Shown here one piece after another: positions 30,387 to 42,469 of a DNA stretch of 64,000 bases; within the stretch, counting starts at the first letter, position 1, and every line of letters starts with the position of its first letter. Below the pieces are notes generated by a model, which saw only the letters and a list, made by a program, of their open reading frames with translations, made no database searches and was not told the origin of the DNA. The stretch lies in the NCBI GenBank assembly GCA_008973525.1, contig WACJ01000334.1:186001-250000 (forward strand), read 5' to 3'. This stretch comes from Stenopsyche tienmushanensis. Its lineage: Eukaryota > Arthropoda > Insecta > Trichoptera > Stenopsychidae. The position numbers and the translations under genes were made by a program.

Positions 30387-30790
30387 CTAAGATAAGAAAA
30401 ACTAGCTAAGATAGCAGCGTAAATTAGTAAGGTAGAAACTTATATCGTTTTTATGGGTGAAGAGAAGTCTAGACTCGTTCACGACCTCATTTGACGTGAT
30501 CCATCTATGTAAGTTAGCCTTTTAAGGAGCTTCTGTGATCGTACAGATCAATAAAAATGCCGTAAAAAGCCCTAAAAGAGGCCACAAGGTCTGCGTGTCC
30601 AACCGGTCCGCTTTTCGGACCGCTGATATGACGATTCTGAAGATGTCTATAAAATGATTACGATGTTGTCCGAAGAAGAATGTTTAAGCATTGACGAAGA
30701 AAATAGGGATTAGTCGGTATTCTGCGTTTTGCGTTCCAAGCCCAGTAGCGCCCGTGGCGGGCGTCTGCTTTGGATACCCTTATGTTACGG
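30387..30790 (-). mobile_element. LINE-tail repeat, copy antisense to mariner
   Basis: Minus strand, 5' to 3': CCGTAACATAAGGG head, GCCCGCCACGGGCGC, CGCAGAATACCGAC, then GCGGTCCGAAAAGCGGACCG G with GGACACGCAGACCTTGTGGC (LINE ORF2 C-terminus: SGPKSGPVGHADLVA), CTGTACGATCACAGAAGC and the ORF end/3' UTR start. Ends at the mariner junction. Confidence 0.65.
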
Positions 30791-32924
30791 ACCTGTATTT
30801 AAGATCCTTATTTTTCAACCAAAATATGATCATAATTGAGAACCATTGTTTTAGATTATATTTTTATTACATTTTAATAATAAACGTGTTGATACAACAA
30901 GTCAAAACAAATAAAACAACCCTATAAATCCACCTAAACGGTCCTCAAACAAACACCAGGTAAGAAATGATGCAGCATTATCACCATGATTTTTTATGGC
31001 GATCGAAGAAAGGGTTGTTGTTAAACATGACTTAATAAATAATAATTTTACATCACATGTTAATTCGATGTAAATTTAGTTTGAGAAAAAAATCTCAAGC
31101 AAAAATTTGTCACAGGAATCTTCAGTTGACTGTTAATAATACATACCGAGTATTGAATGTCTTCGGCAATATTTAACGACTTTACAAATCCAGACGAAGG
31201 CGTATCGTTGCAGTATACAATTTCAAAGGATGCCTGTATGAAATTGAACAGCTATGGTTCATGTTCGCATAAGAGTCTTTGAGCTTTGAAGATGCTTATT
31301 ACCATAAATTCCAAATCGAAATTACGACTTAAAATTATTTCTGTACATAAATATTATATTCTGTATAATCCCAATCATGTGCGATTTTTGATATATTTTT
31401 CGGTGTGCGAATGCCAAGATGTAATCCATGCTAAATCCTTAACGTAGCAAATAAATAACCATAGTAGGCAAATTTGAATTTGTCCTTTAACAATATTTGT
31501 AAATTCAAATAGCCATAATATATTTTTATAAATGATCAATAAATCGTATTTTGTAGAGCAAATAAATCGTTTTATTGATGAAAAATGCTAATTATTTGTT
31601 TGGATTGGAGATCATGGTACAAAATTTATAATTTTGTCATTGAATATAAAATCGATCTTCGATCCAAGCATGATTTAATTAGTTTTATTCATTGAGTCTT
31701 TGGTTTGAATGCCAGAATTTTGTGATGTGCCTACAACATTTGTGTTTAATGTATGCAAGTTTTTTGAGCATTTGTAACACATATTTTTTGTTGTCGAACA
31801 TTAAAAGGAAACATAAAATAACATAAAGTTAGCACGACACGTTGAAAGCACGAGTCTTGTCTTTCATATGACAAATGGTTTCACTTTGCCCCTTGGTTAG
31901 TCTCATATATGGTAATTGCTAGCACCTTCTTCTGCAGGGTCTCGACTATAATAATATAAGTCAGGGGTATAAATTAAACGTCCCCTCTATCTAAAATCTA
32001 AATTTAGACAGTAAGTACGTGCTGTCTACCCAAAGGCACGAAGATAAAAATTACGTTGAGCGAACAACCCAAATATGGCAGAAAAAGCTTGTAACATTTT
32101 CGGGGGTGTTAAGCTTTGTTCAAACAAGGATTTAGTTAACCGCCGGGTTTTCTTCGCTGTGTTTACCTTAGCTAAGATACATCTGCCCTAGGAAAAAAAA
32201 ATATAAAACTGGAGCACATGCCGAGCATATTAAGTTTCCAACTCCTCCCTTAAGTCAGAGCACAAATCCCGCTTGTGCAATCCATGAATGCCAAAATTCC
32301 CCCCGAGAAAAAAATAAAGATGGACCCTAACGATGTGGTTAAGAAGGATATGGAAACCAAGAACACGTGAGAAGCGATGAAAAAATTGTCTGCGAATAAA
32401 AATACTCAAAGACTTCCAATATGATATATTAGATCAAGGCAAACTGCCAAACATAACGCAGGACCACCGGGAAAATAAACAATAATTAAAGAAAACACGC
32501 ATAAAAATCGAAAAGCTAAAACGCTTCTAAATCAAAGAGGCTCTTTGAAGATTATGAACGATATTTTTCATCCTAAATATACACTGTCGTTATGGCAGAA
32601 TTGCCTATGAAATCCGCAAAAAGCGATTGATTGCACATTAAGCGCATGGATTTAGCATAAACTACTCAAATTTAGTACCGAGCGTCTAATGATACGCGTA
32701 ATATTTATCAACACTATGAACAGCCCCATGAAATATCCCAATATTACACTAATCTATTCAATTATCATGCATTTAAAATGGTGCCCGATCTACGATTTGC
32801 CATTCAGGAATCTATTTAAATGCAAAATTCTGAAGATTCTGATGAAAAGACTGCCAAAATAGCTGGACATATGAACTACATCAATTAAACATTATGTTTT
32901 ATATATGAAAACCGCAAAGAATTT
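30791..32924. other. Unassigned stretch
   Basis: A lysine-rich interrupted frame around 32300-32480 and an RYGRIAYEIRKKRLIAH phrase at about 32590 can be read but stops are frequent and I cannot name a family. No repeat end found. Confidence 0.35.
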
Positions 32925-33395
32925 AAAATCTGGGTTTCGAACCGGGACTGTACCGAAAACCCATAACCGATATAACCGTTATTTTGTCGAAACGAAGACT
33001 GTAAATGAACCGATTCGAAAATATAAGTTTTTCGGTTCGTTATACGTTTTAAATAGTGTGTGAAAGCACTCTTTTAAAAGAAGAAGACAAAAGTGTATTC
33101 TGCAAAAAAGAGTGATTGATTTTATGTTGATATGATACGCAATCATCAACATTCTTATGCATGATTGTCGTCATCCGATAATACTGAAATCTTAATTAAG
33201 ATATTGTTGTCAACCCAAATTCCAGTTTGTAATCATAAGTCATTATTGTGTGTTTTTGTCTTGTTTATCTCTTCAATTTGGGACTATTATTATAACCGAA
33301 CCGACATAAAAACATAAAACTGAACCGAAACGAAAACCGAAATGAAAAAAATAACGGTTCAAAGTCCTGTTTAAACCTATCGGACCGGAAAAAAT
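32925..33395. repeat. AACCGAA-rich degenerate repeat, two patches
   Basis: GGGTTTCGAACCGGGACTGT, AACCGATATAACCGTTATTT (32930-32990) and CGAACCGACATAAAAACATA, CCGAAACGAAAACCGAAATG (33297-33345). Related to 29780-29965. Confidence 0.5.
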
Positions 33396-33559
33396 GAGAG
33401 AGAGACGGGTGTCACGCATTTTCAACATTCTCAATATATTTTTAATTTTTTTTATTGAAGCTCGTAAATGCTCAAACTCGACAAAAAATCCTATTCTAAA
33501 GAATCTTTTAACCGTCATAAAATTTAGATATAATAAACTGAAATCGCCATCGTCGGATA
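33396..33559. other. Short unassigned spacer
   Basis: Two overlapping antiparallel frames, neither supported. Confidence 0.3.
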
Positions 33560-33905
33560 ATATTAAGCTCTTTCAACAAAAATAAGACGACTTTCGTTCG
33601 TGTTGTCTTGAGAACAGGCGTTTGTTTTGATAATTAAGATACTTACATCATTCTTATTGTTGACCAATTTTGTTATTCCCCTATAACTGCTCTGGAATAA
33701 CGTCATTAGCCGAGTATCACTACTCTATTGCAAAATATAGTCCTTCAGAAGTAAACTGGCAGTTTTGCACGGTAACCCTGTCCTTTTATTTTCGCAACGC
33801 ATTAATAGGCAAACATAGCTGAACAACAGAAAATAGATACCCTGCAAGTTGTACATTAAAATATATTCTGAAGAAATTAACAAATATTGTGTGCTATTAA
33901 CTGCC
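33560..33905 (-). repeat. Family A repeat, copy 3
   Basis: Minus strand: ISSEYILMYNLQGIYFLLFS, YVCLLMRCENKRTGLPCKTA, SLLLKDYILQ, then after a stop DNTNESRLIF-type sequence at the far end (33570-33615). Ends on CTTTCAACAAAAATAAGACG, matching the tails of copies 1 and 2. Confidence 0.65.
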
Positions 33906-34135
33906 ACATGCCTTTAAAAATTATTTGAAAAGAAACGCAGTAGTATAGTTACGCAGTGTTTGCTGCGAAATTCAGCAAACGAATAATGATCTTGCCAACG
34001 TAAAAACCTTATCGGATACACGCTCAATAACTCACCAAAGTTTCATCGCAATCGCTTGAACGATATAAGAATGTATGCCAAGCAAACCCTTCGTTCCGGG
34101 ACACACATTCATTTTTATATTTGCGTTTTTACTCG
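33906..34135 (-). mobile_element. Helentron-like fragment, second subtype, inverted
   Basis: 34010-34135 on the minus strand: AAATGAATGTGTGTCCCGGA ACGAAGGGTTTGCTTGGCAT, ATACATTCTTATATCGTTCA, GCGATTGCGATGAAACTTTG, GTGAGTTATTGAGCGTGTAT. Matches 15180-15300. 33906-34009 is unassigned. Confidence 0.6.
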
Positions 34136-34848
34136 ACAAGAAAATGAGGACGAACGATTTAACGAATTAAATTACAAACAATAAAATGGCGATAAGAACC
34201 TTAGGGACCCAGAATGAAAACGCTCCATAAATTGAATGATGATGTGATGACGTAAAACAATTGGGGAATCGTCAACTAAGTACTCATGAACCAACAGTTC
34301 GGGAACAACTTCAATGCATAGACAAATTAAATAAACAAGGAATTCCACATGAATTGTCGCTAATCGCACTTGAACTACAAATAACAATTTATGCTTCTCT
34401 CTTATCCAAGCATGAGACCCATTTTTTTGCGAGAATACTGTACAATAATCCTATGCAAAAAGGTAATGGCTATCTTTAAATCAGTAATGGAATATCAGTT
34501 CACAATAGTAACAATGGTATCAATTTTATTCACTAATAAGAAATTTGAGCTTCTAGACATATCATATTTCTTATGCATACATTAGCGACACCGGATGAAA
34601 AATTCGTTTTTTAACATCGTTCTTTCCAAATGTCAATTGTATTTTGATTCTTGATCTATTAACATGTTTATAATTTCGCTATTCGTTGGTGGGCATCCAA
34701 AGATCAACTTTAAAATAACATTTTTGGATCATATTTCAATTGGAAGGATTAGGTAACGGATGAGTATTTTTACGAATTGGCTTGTTATTTGAACGATATT
34801 TATGGGAACAAATGACTATTCTTCGAATAACTTCGAACTTGAACCATA
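34136..34848. other. Unassigned stretch
   Basis: A 72-codon frame at 34261-34479 (THEPTVREQLQCIDKLNKQG) is uninterrupted but shows no motif I can name. It may be relic coding sequence of a mobile element. Confidence 0.3.
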
Positions 34849-34850
34849 TA

Positions 34851-35258
34851 TTAGGTTGTCTCATAAGTTTCTTTCGCAAATGAACACAAACATCCGTCCA
34901 TAATCATCTGACAAAATTGGGCTACATCAGTCGTTCAGATGTGTGGCTTCCTCATGAACTGACTGACTCAAATAAACTTCAGCGTATTTCAACGACATAA
35001 TAGCCAACCTTTTTTGAAGAGACCTGTCACTGGAGATGAAAGTTGGATACTCTATGAGAATATCCAATGTAAACGGTCTTGAACCAAGGGTACAGAAGCT
35101 TTAACTGTAGCGAAATCTGGCCTACATCCAAAAAAAGTTTTGCTGTGCATTTGGTGGGACTGGAAGGGGGTAGTTTATTATGAGATACTTCAGCAAGGTG
35201 AAACGATCAATTCAACAAAATATTGTTTCGAACGAAAGAAACTTATGGGACACCCGAA
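34851..35258 (+). mobile_element. Internally deleted mariner, 408 bp, both ends present
   Basis: Left end TTAGGTTGTCTCATAAGTTT CTTTCG; right end is the inverse of CGAAAGAAACTTATGGGACA CCCGAA; TA on both sides (34849-34850, 35259-35260). Inside: LGYISRSDVWLPHELTDSNK, then after stops and frameshift RPVTGDESWILYENIQCKRS, stop, ALTVAKSGLHPKKVLLCIWW, DWKGVVYYEILQQGETINS. TGDESW holds the first catalytic Asp; the C-terminal third and N-terminus are deleted. Confidence 0.85.
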
Positions 35259-35260
35259 TA

Positions 35261-36400
35261 CATTTTGTAATAATATGTTAGGAATTTAAAAAAAGTAGCA
35301 TTCAAATCTTTCATTTGAAAAACGACCTTTAGAGTACATCTATTATATTCATTGGGGAACGTGTGAACTTAAAATATTTTAAAAGATCGTCCACTTTTTT
35401 GCCGTCATTTTCTTAATACATGATAAGCTCATTAGTTGACATTAAAAAAGTTTACAACCCCCTTGGGATAAATCTTGGATTCGTGCCTAATTGCCTTTAG
35501 GTTGATACTCATCGAAGAACATTTTTTTTAATACATGCTCAAAAACATTCGAAACTCTAATTATAAGCAGATTAATTTGCAAGAATTTGTTTATGTCTAT
35601 CATTTGAAAAACAAGACTTTCATACGTTCTAATATCCAATTGTATAATTAATACAAGAACAAAATGGTTGCGATGAAGTTGGATACAATATATTTTAATC
35701 GATTTGGGCCGATTCCAATATCGATTTAAGAAGACAATGTCGTCGCCGTATAAGAAATTGATAGGTGGATTCCTGAGGTATATTTTTGAGCCTGGATGTC
35801 ATACATTTTTTCTAAAAAATCGGCTGTTGTTTAGTGTGTAAGACACATCTTCCGTCTTCCATGATGACCGCCGACAAATATTCATCCTTCCACTTTGCGA
35901 CGAATAAATTTCTAGCGATTGTGACGGCAAATGGACCTTGTCTAACGTCGATAGTCAAATCTTTATAACAATGGCAGCGTGAACAGAATAATAAATGCCC
36001 TCGAATAGGGGTATATTTTGATATCTAGGGAAACATATCCTTTACGCAGTGTACAATGGGTCCTCAATAGGCGCGTATGCTCCATCGGCACTTTACCAAA
36101 TACTCTCGTCCTTTTGTCCTTCTAGCTCCCATTGTCCATTCATAAAACGTATCATTTATACATATTTTTTCCATTCATCTAAACACAATGCAATAATGTA
36201 TTTTATTATGTTTAATTGATGATTGTTACCGATGCAATGATAAACCGTACTGATATGGTTGATTCTTAATGGCATATTTATTATATTTGTTGAATAAATG
36301 TATAATTTCTTAGTATTGAGTACATATTTTTATAATATTAATTGAACAATGTGTGATGAAATTTGTCAATGGAATGACTATTGAAGATAAAAAATAAATA
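35261..36400. other. Unassigned A+T-rich stretch
   Basis: No frame over 60 codons on either strand and no repeat recognised. Confidence 0.4.
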
Positions 36401-37214
36401 CACACATACAACCGAACCGCATTTTGTGCGATTTCGAAGTTATGCGGTTTTTTTAAAGCAATTTTATCTATTTTTTTTAATTTCATAAAGAGTCCGTATC
36501 GAGATATTTAGGATAAAATAGGGATAAAACACTAACCGAAATTTAAAAAAAAATTCATTTCGTTTTTTTTGCATTTATGTTTCAACTTTTAAAAATACAT
36601 TTTCCAAAGAAATTTCCAAAATTACAATTACTTACGGAGTTATAGCTATTTTAGTGAGGCGGAAACTTAGCCGGTCCCACCATTATAAAATCTTTTAACG
36701 CGTTTTTTCGAAACTCCTTTTTTCAACGCGGTTGACATCATATCTCAAGCTTTATTTAATTAATTTACTTCAAACTGCATAGGAATCTTTTTTTATATAA
36801 TTCTCTATTGTTACTACCAGATTTATATCAAAATTTATTTTTCAACTATTTAAAAAAAAGTTAAAAACTGACAAAATAAGGTCAAAAAATGACTTGGCTG
36901 AATTTTTTTTAAGCAGTCGCCATTTTGTGATTTATTATTTTTGGTTTAGGGACTATAGTGACATCTTTACTAATTATGAATTATATTGTTGGAATGAGAA
37001 AATCTACACAAAAAAATGATGACATTGACACTGGGTATACTATTTCTTCCGAAGAAGAGAGCGATTTTTTTAATGCGATTTTGGATATATTTTATATAGC
37101 TTCATAGAACCCATCTTCACTTTTTTTTATGTAAGTCATAGTTTTTTTTTGTGCGATTTCTTTTTGTGCGATGTTCCGCGAAACGCATCTACCGCATAAA
37201 AAAAGCGTTAAGTG
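36401..37214 (+). mobile_element. Family B element, copy 1
   Basis: TA-flanked (36399-36400, 37215-37216). Starts with a TTTTGTGCGATTTCGAAGTT box, ends CGCATAAAAAAAGCGTTAAG TG. Near the right end it encodes IVGMRKSTQKNDDIDTGYTI, SSEEESDF (36985-37070), a conserved acidic peptide found in all long copies. Contains the AAGTTATGCGGTTTTTT core. The right end abuts LINE copy 2. Confidence 0.6.
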
Positions 37215-37239
37215 TACTTGCTTGACCAAAATATTAGGT

Positions 37240-37835
37240 ACCGCATGCGGTATCGCTGAGCCGTTCCGGATTACTGGATGTCCCAGTTCCCACCTCACGG
37301 GACACGGACGGCTTAGAGCTTATCTCCACAGGTCCAAGATTTCCCAATTCACGGAGTGCCCATGTGGAGATCCGTTCATAGACGCAGATCATGTTCCGTG
37401 GACATGTTCGGGTATGGCGTCCGATTGCGAGGCGCTATTTCGTTGTGTCAGCGGTCCAGAATTTGGACCGGTTGGACACGGAAACCTTGTGGCCATTCCC
37501 TCCAACTTTAGGGCTTTCTGTAATAAGTTTGGGGATAAATGCATTCCTGGGGCCTTCTACAACCTCGATAGGGTTATAGAGACCCTCCCCCAGGCGTCCA
37601 ATAGCCTCAGCGGGCTCGAAACCTTAAGGGGTCGCGATTAGAGCTCAAATACCCTTTTTCAATTTTTTTAAATTTTAATTTACAAACACTAATTTCTCCC
37701 TCGCCCTCAGAGCGCAAGTGGCAAAATTTTCGGTTTTTGCACCCTAGCGTGCACTTTTATTGTGCGGGCTGGCATCGCCCCGAATAGTGGGGTCAATAAA
37801 TAGATCGGGTAATTCCATATTTGACTCTCATGTAA
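37240..37835 (+). mobile_element. LINE 3' end, copy 2 (severely 5'-truncated)
   Basis: Encodes LTGHGRLRAYLHRSKISQFT, ECPCGDPFIDADHVPWTC, SGMASDCEALFRCVSGPEFG and continues to about 37600; this parallels the ORF2 C-terminus at 18960-19270 with the knuckle C-x1-C-x8-H-x4-C intact. A frameshift is present near 37275. 3' UTR has GCACCCTAGCGTGCACTTTT and the hairpin at 37776-37794, then CAATAAATAG and GATCGGGTAA. Older than the copy at 17907. Confidence 0.8.
37776..37794 (+). promoter_or_regulatory. LINE 3' UTR hairpin, variant with paired change
   Basis: CGCCCCGAATAGTGGGGTC. Relative to 19629-19647 the third pair is C-G instead of T-A, and two pairs become G-T wobbles, while the AATAG loop is unchanged; the outermost pair is lost. 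Followed by AATAAA (37796-37801). Confidence 0.7.
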
Positions 37836-38570
37836 ATATAAAAATATGTTAAATGAGGCAGAAGTTGAAAAAATAGTAAGCTTATTTCCAAGTAACGATT
37901 CTGAATCCCATAGGAACGATGAGTATTCAAAGACTTCCCCTAAATATGCCTTCAGGTGACGAATTTTAGAATTTCAATCTATTTAAAACTATTACAAAAC
38001 GGGAAGATATCATGTAAAATATAGCTATGAAGATACTTGGTTATCTGATCAAAATTATACATTACATCAAATCTGTCATCCTCAACATCCGTCTATTTAA
38101 ACAGCTTTATAAAGGCATTAATTCTGATCACGAAGCTCTTATTTTCTACGCTGGCTGTCGAATGAAAATGTTGTCAATTGTATGTTCGAAGTGAGAGAAG
38201 TAATCGAGTCGTTCCAGGAAGTGCAAAAGAAACATGCATTTGTGACTTGTTTGAATGAAGAAGTTGGAAAGAAAGGGGTTGTTTATTTAGCAGACATGAC
38301 CCTTAGTGCTTTGAACAAATTTCTTAGAAACACTTACATTTTTCTGCAAAATGAAAAAAAAAACTATCATGCTAACATAGAAGAAGCTTAAATAATAATT
38401 TAAAACATTTAAAATCCTTTCCAATAATATTTCAATTTCTGATAGAATTAACTTCCAAAACTCGAATTGAACGTTGTGGATGCTAATTCAAATGAATGAA
38501 TGTTTCGAAATTTCAAAGCCAGCCGATTACCCAGATGTACATAAAATCATAATAATAAATGTTTAAATTT
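37836..38570. other. Unassigned, with two small frames
   Basis: MLNEAEVEKIVSLFPSNDSE (37848) runs 36 codons to a stop. 38182-38391 encodes 69 residues (VREVIESFQEVQKKHAFVTC ... LRNTYIFLQNEKKN). Both could be parts of a decayed transposase; I do not recognise either. Confidence 0.3.
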
Positions 38571-39147
38571 AATTACATACTATAAAATATATTAGCAGTA
38601 ATAAAAGCGACCCGCGACCCCAAAAAGTTAAGATACCGTTCAATATATATTATATTATATTGAATTCAGAATTTATACGAGCATTAGTGTTGAACTGGTA
38701 TGTTAATTTACGTTTATTTTATTGATTTTAATGTTATTACGTGATTAAATTTCCCATCTGACCCGAAAGGGTTAAGTCTAAATGGAAGTGATTAAATATT
38801 ATGTGAACTTTATTATCCAAACAAGTAATCTCGTATGACTACTACTGGACACGTGTACTGAAATACGAGTCAATATTAATTCTACTATCTTAATTAAGCT
38901 TTACAAATATTTTATATTGACCACTTCTCCGATCGAACAAACACTCCTTATTGAAATTATCGATTTAATTACGATAAGTAATCGAATTAATATTCAAAGT
39001 GTCCGTCATTATCACTTATATCTAAAATTGACAGAATAATTATGTATTTTATGGACAAGCATTTGCATTTTGAAGTGTTTGTGTAAATATTTGCGAAAAA
39101 AATGCTTCAAAATAAGATTTAAACGTATAAATTGTATGTCCTCATTA
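38571..39147. other. Unassigned A+T-rich stretch
   Basis: Nothing recognised. Confidence 0.4.
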
Positions 39148-39635
39148 GGGAATCCAATCCCGGGATCCCGAACAGTTTTAGGGGCTCATGAATCCCGGAA
39201 TTAGTAAACGTAATCCCGAAAAATTCGGGATTGATATTTTTATCTAGCAGAAATCGTACACCTCACCAGCACGATGAAGGCCACTAAATTAAGACTTTTC
39301 CGCCGAAATCTGGACGCTTAGAAATAGTGGCGTAACTACTAATTAATGAGCTTAGGTGACACCTAGGGGCAATAACTGTCTAATCTATGTATACAGTACA
39401 CATATGTTTTCAAATTGTCATATTAACCTTTCCCCACCGGTGATGTATTTACTACACATCGACTCTAATAATGGGAATATCGATATGAAATATAATAGAT
39501 ACGGGGTTCAGAATTTTTGTATTCCTCCGTAATATAATTAAGAATCACATCAAATTATTTTAGTATATAAGTATTCATTTGCAGCGATGGAAATAAATAA
39601 TTTGTCGGTAAATCGGAAATTTTGCGAGTTTTTTT
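39148..39635 (+). mobile_element. hAT-type MITE copy, right end truncated
   Basis: Begins TAGGGAATCCAATCCCGGG, then AATCCCGGAATTAGTAAACG, AAATCGTACACCTCACCAGC, TAGTGGCGTAACTACTAATT, CCGGTGATGTATTTACTACA, CAGAATTTTTGTATTCCTCC to GGAAATTTTGCGAGTTTT, in the order of the inverse of 11054-11724. The opposite TAGGG end is absent, so no duplication can be read. Confidence 0.8.
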
Positions 39636-39699
39636 TCTAAAAGTCACGTGTTTTATCTTTTAACCAAGTGCGAACTGACAAGAATAGGAATGCAAATTT

Positions 39700-39830
39700 C
39701 GAGGTACTGTGCTACGTTCTCTCTCTGTATGTCTCTCTCCGAGTTTAACGTACAAGAGTGCTCTTTCTGAATCACTGGAATCCGCTCGCAAATACGCGAT
39801 CATCCTACCATACAGGTTGAGTATGTCCAA
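39700..39830 (+). mobile_element. Half copy of the palindromic MITE, variant right flank
   Basis: TGTGCTACGTTCTCTCTCTG, ACGTACAAGAGTGCTCTTTC TGAAT followed by CCGCTCGCAAATACGCGATC ATCCTACCATACAGGTTGA. The last part is shared with 45238-45275, so a sub-family exists. Confidence 0.6.
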
Positions 39831-41334
39831 TTTATAATTAATAATGATCCATGCGCCTTAAACTAAAATTCCTGCGTCCTTTGCTTTTTGCGTCCTTTGC
39901 TCTTTTCACCCCTTGGATACATTTAAATTTTTTCATCTAATAAAATTATTAATATATCGTAGGTGTAGAGGGTATTTTAAGATCTTGCTAACAATTGTAA
40001 ACGTCTCTTTCCCAGTATGTTATCACATATTTTAGCATGAATTTTTAATATTTTGCAACCATACGTCAACTCATTGTTTGAGTGCTTCAACTCCTTTTGA
40101 AATAAAGCGGAAGGCACGATCTTTGTATCATTAACATCCTAAACAGCGATCGACGATTGATAGTCAATGGGCATTCGGGTAATTGAACTTAGACTAATTG
40201 ATCATTTTTCCACAAATACGACAAAATTACTATAGCAGCATATGGACAATCTCAGCTGATACTACATTTCTAGCAAATTGGCATAAAACGTGCAGTGTCA
40301 AGGCTGAATTTTACGACCAAGCATTATATGCAATTTGCATTCAAGCGATAAAAGAAATCGAAAACTAACGTTATATCGTGACCTGAAATTTCCATCTTAC
40401 GACTTGAGTATTCCAAACAACGCCTTGAAAAAACACAGCAATAAATAAAATTTACAACCACCACAAATAATGAAAAGCAATTCAAATAATTAATTCGACT
40501 TATATTATGATACGCATAACTTAATCCTTAAATCTTGCCTTTGATCCCTATTCTGCTATATAAATAGAAATCTTGTCATTTTGAATACCAAATAAGCGAT
40601 TAAGACGGTACTTATGACGATCGTGTCAATGTTCTCTATGGGATATGGAAATGAGGCGTTAAAATTAACTATCGGATAGTCATCGAGTTCCTCAACCAGC
40701 GACGTCAACAACTGGACCCTAATCGCCAAGAGTCGGACGTAAATTCAATTTTTCGAATGGACGAAGAAACTCGGACAATGTTAAGTGGTCGTTTAAGTAT
40801 AGCACATTGAAATATAATTCCTTAATAGACTCTAAAAATTCTTACAGGGGCGCTGGAGAATTTTATGGGTTACGTTTTTGAGGGGTCGAAAATTCAATGG
40901 CATATTTCGACTTCAGAAAAAATATTTTTATGACTAGTCTTGTGTGCTTGCTCGGGCTACAACGTGTTATCACGCGTATATTGTCTAGACAAGCATTTCT
41001 TAAAGGTTATTTCATAGCTGATTTATGTATGACACTTGGCTATAAGACGAATGTTGAGAATTTTTGATATGGATCGGTTAAATATTACAAATACTAGTAG
41101 ACAAAATAATAACTTGTTTCATGAAAGTCACGTACAATTTCTCACGTACACCTCTACGTCATATGTGTTATGCGTTCATGCATTCTTGCACTTGTGAGTT
41201 CAAATTTAGATGATGGAAAAACAATCATGCTAACATATTTTAATTCAATCGATTCTTTCAAATCAGGCTTAAATTGGTTAATACCCATGTTAAATGGACA
41301 ACCTCCTTGAGTCCGTTCACTATAAATTGGTAGT
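39831..41334. other. Unassigned A+T-rich stretch
   Basis: No frame above 60 codons and no repeat recognised over 1.5 kb. Confidence 0.4.
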
Positions 41335-41500
41335 AGAGGTCTAAATACGAGGGAGACAGCGAAGAAAACACGTCTGTTAACTCAGGTCTTTATTATTACA
41401 ACCAGATAAAGACCACAGTTACGAGGTTTAGAGAAGACTGGGCCTTCCCGCGCCCAAGAAGATAGGTCGGATCCCAAGACTTAATGCTATAACTCAACGG
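41335..41500 (+). repeat. Unnamed G+C-richer repeat shared with 19733-19830
   Basis: GACTGGGCCTTCCCGCGCCC AAGAAGATAGGTCGGATCCC corresponds to the inverse of 19738-19790. The preceding GGTCTTTATTATTACAACCAG looks like an antisense polyadenylation region, so this could be an LTR fragment on the minus strand. Confidence 0.4.
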
Positions 41501-41534
41501 TTTAGCCGAAATATTAACATACATTAATTGCTAC

Positions 41535-42325
41535 TGGGATATTTAATAACGACTACAGCTTCATTTTGAAGATGATGAATACATTAAATATAATTATTGG
41601 CACCTACTGTAAAATCTTCGCTGAAAATACCGATGAAGCACGAGTAGCGAAGTAGAACTGTAAGAGTCTTTCTGAGACAAAAGCAGCTCGTATAGTCCGA
41701 AAACAACAGTTAATCGAAGATAATAAACTTTTTAAAAAAGCTGAAGATCTATTATATGCGCCTTGAATCATTGATTGATCGGCAAGTCACTAAAATTGAT
41801 AGTTTTATCGTATTGAAACTTTAAGCGAGATTATCTCGAGACTGTATTTTCAAAATGTTCGCCAGTCGTAGTTTAAAAAGTTGTTGATCGATCTGACTGA
41901 AATTTTGGGATGTTTTTCACTATAGGCTATTATCTAGGCGACTAAGCTAAATTTTTAAGGATTTCATGTAAATAATTGATTTTTTTGGGGTAAAAATGAT
42001 CAAGAAAATGGTAAAAAATATGAAAGCTTAACTAAAAATCCTACTAAATTTTTAATGTTATACTTTTTTTTAATTTCATAGCTTAGTTGACTGTCTACAC
42101 ATATTAAAAATCAAAAAATATTTCCATTTTCGATTTCAGTTCAACAGGAAACCTTCGACAAACTGGCGAGCCGTTTGATATCACAAGAAAAGGCGCCTGA
42201 CGAAATACCTTATAACTCCTGCCATTTTGTTTTTTGTTTATAAAAAAATTAAATAAATTAGCACTTTAAGGTTGTAGTAAAATAATGTCAAAAATTTAAA
42301 ATGATACGATTATTTTATCACCATT
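41535..42325 (+). pseudogene. Mutator-like transposase 3' fragment, copy 2
   Basis: Matches 5605-6392. Coding part: GIFNNDYSFILKMMNTLNII, GTYCKIFAENTDEARVAK, TAG, NCKSLSETKAARIVRKQQLI, EDNKLFKKAEDLLYAP, TGA. Two extra stops relative to copy 1. The non-coding 3' part to 42321 is nearly collinear. It lacks the TQNANE box. Confidence 0.65.
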
Positions 42326-42469
42326 AAAATCGTGAAAAACTGACTAATTTTCAAGCATCTAAAAGGATTGCCTCCCTTAACTGGTTCTGATTAAACGGGG
42401 GCGCTCTCGGGGGCAGAGTCCCCAGGGCGGCTCTACGTGCTACGGCACGGGTTCGTTCTTCTATCGGGC
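42326..42469 (-). other. G+C-rich leader-like stretch beside the candidate LTR
   Basis: 42396-42469 contains CGTGCTACGGCACG (42436-42449), a 5-bp stem with TACG loop of the stable UNCG class, and GGGGGCAGAGTCCCC. Seen from the LTR it would be the 5' leader of a minus-strand element, but no primer-binding site could be identified. Confidence 0.35.
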
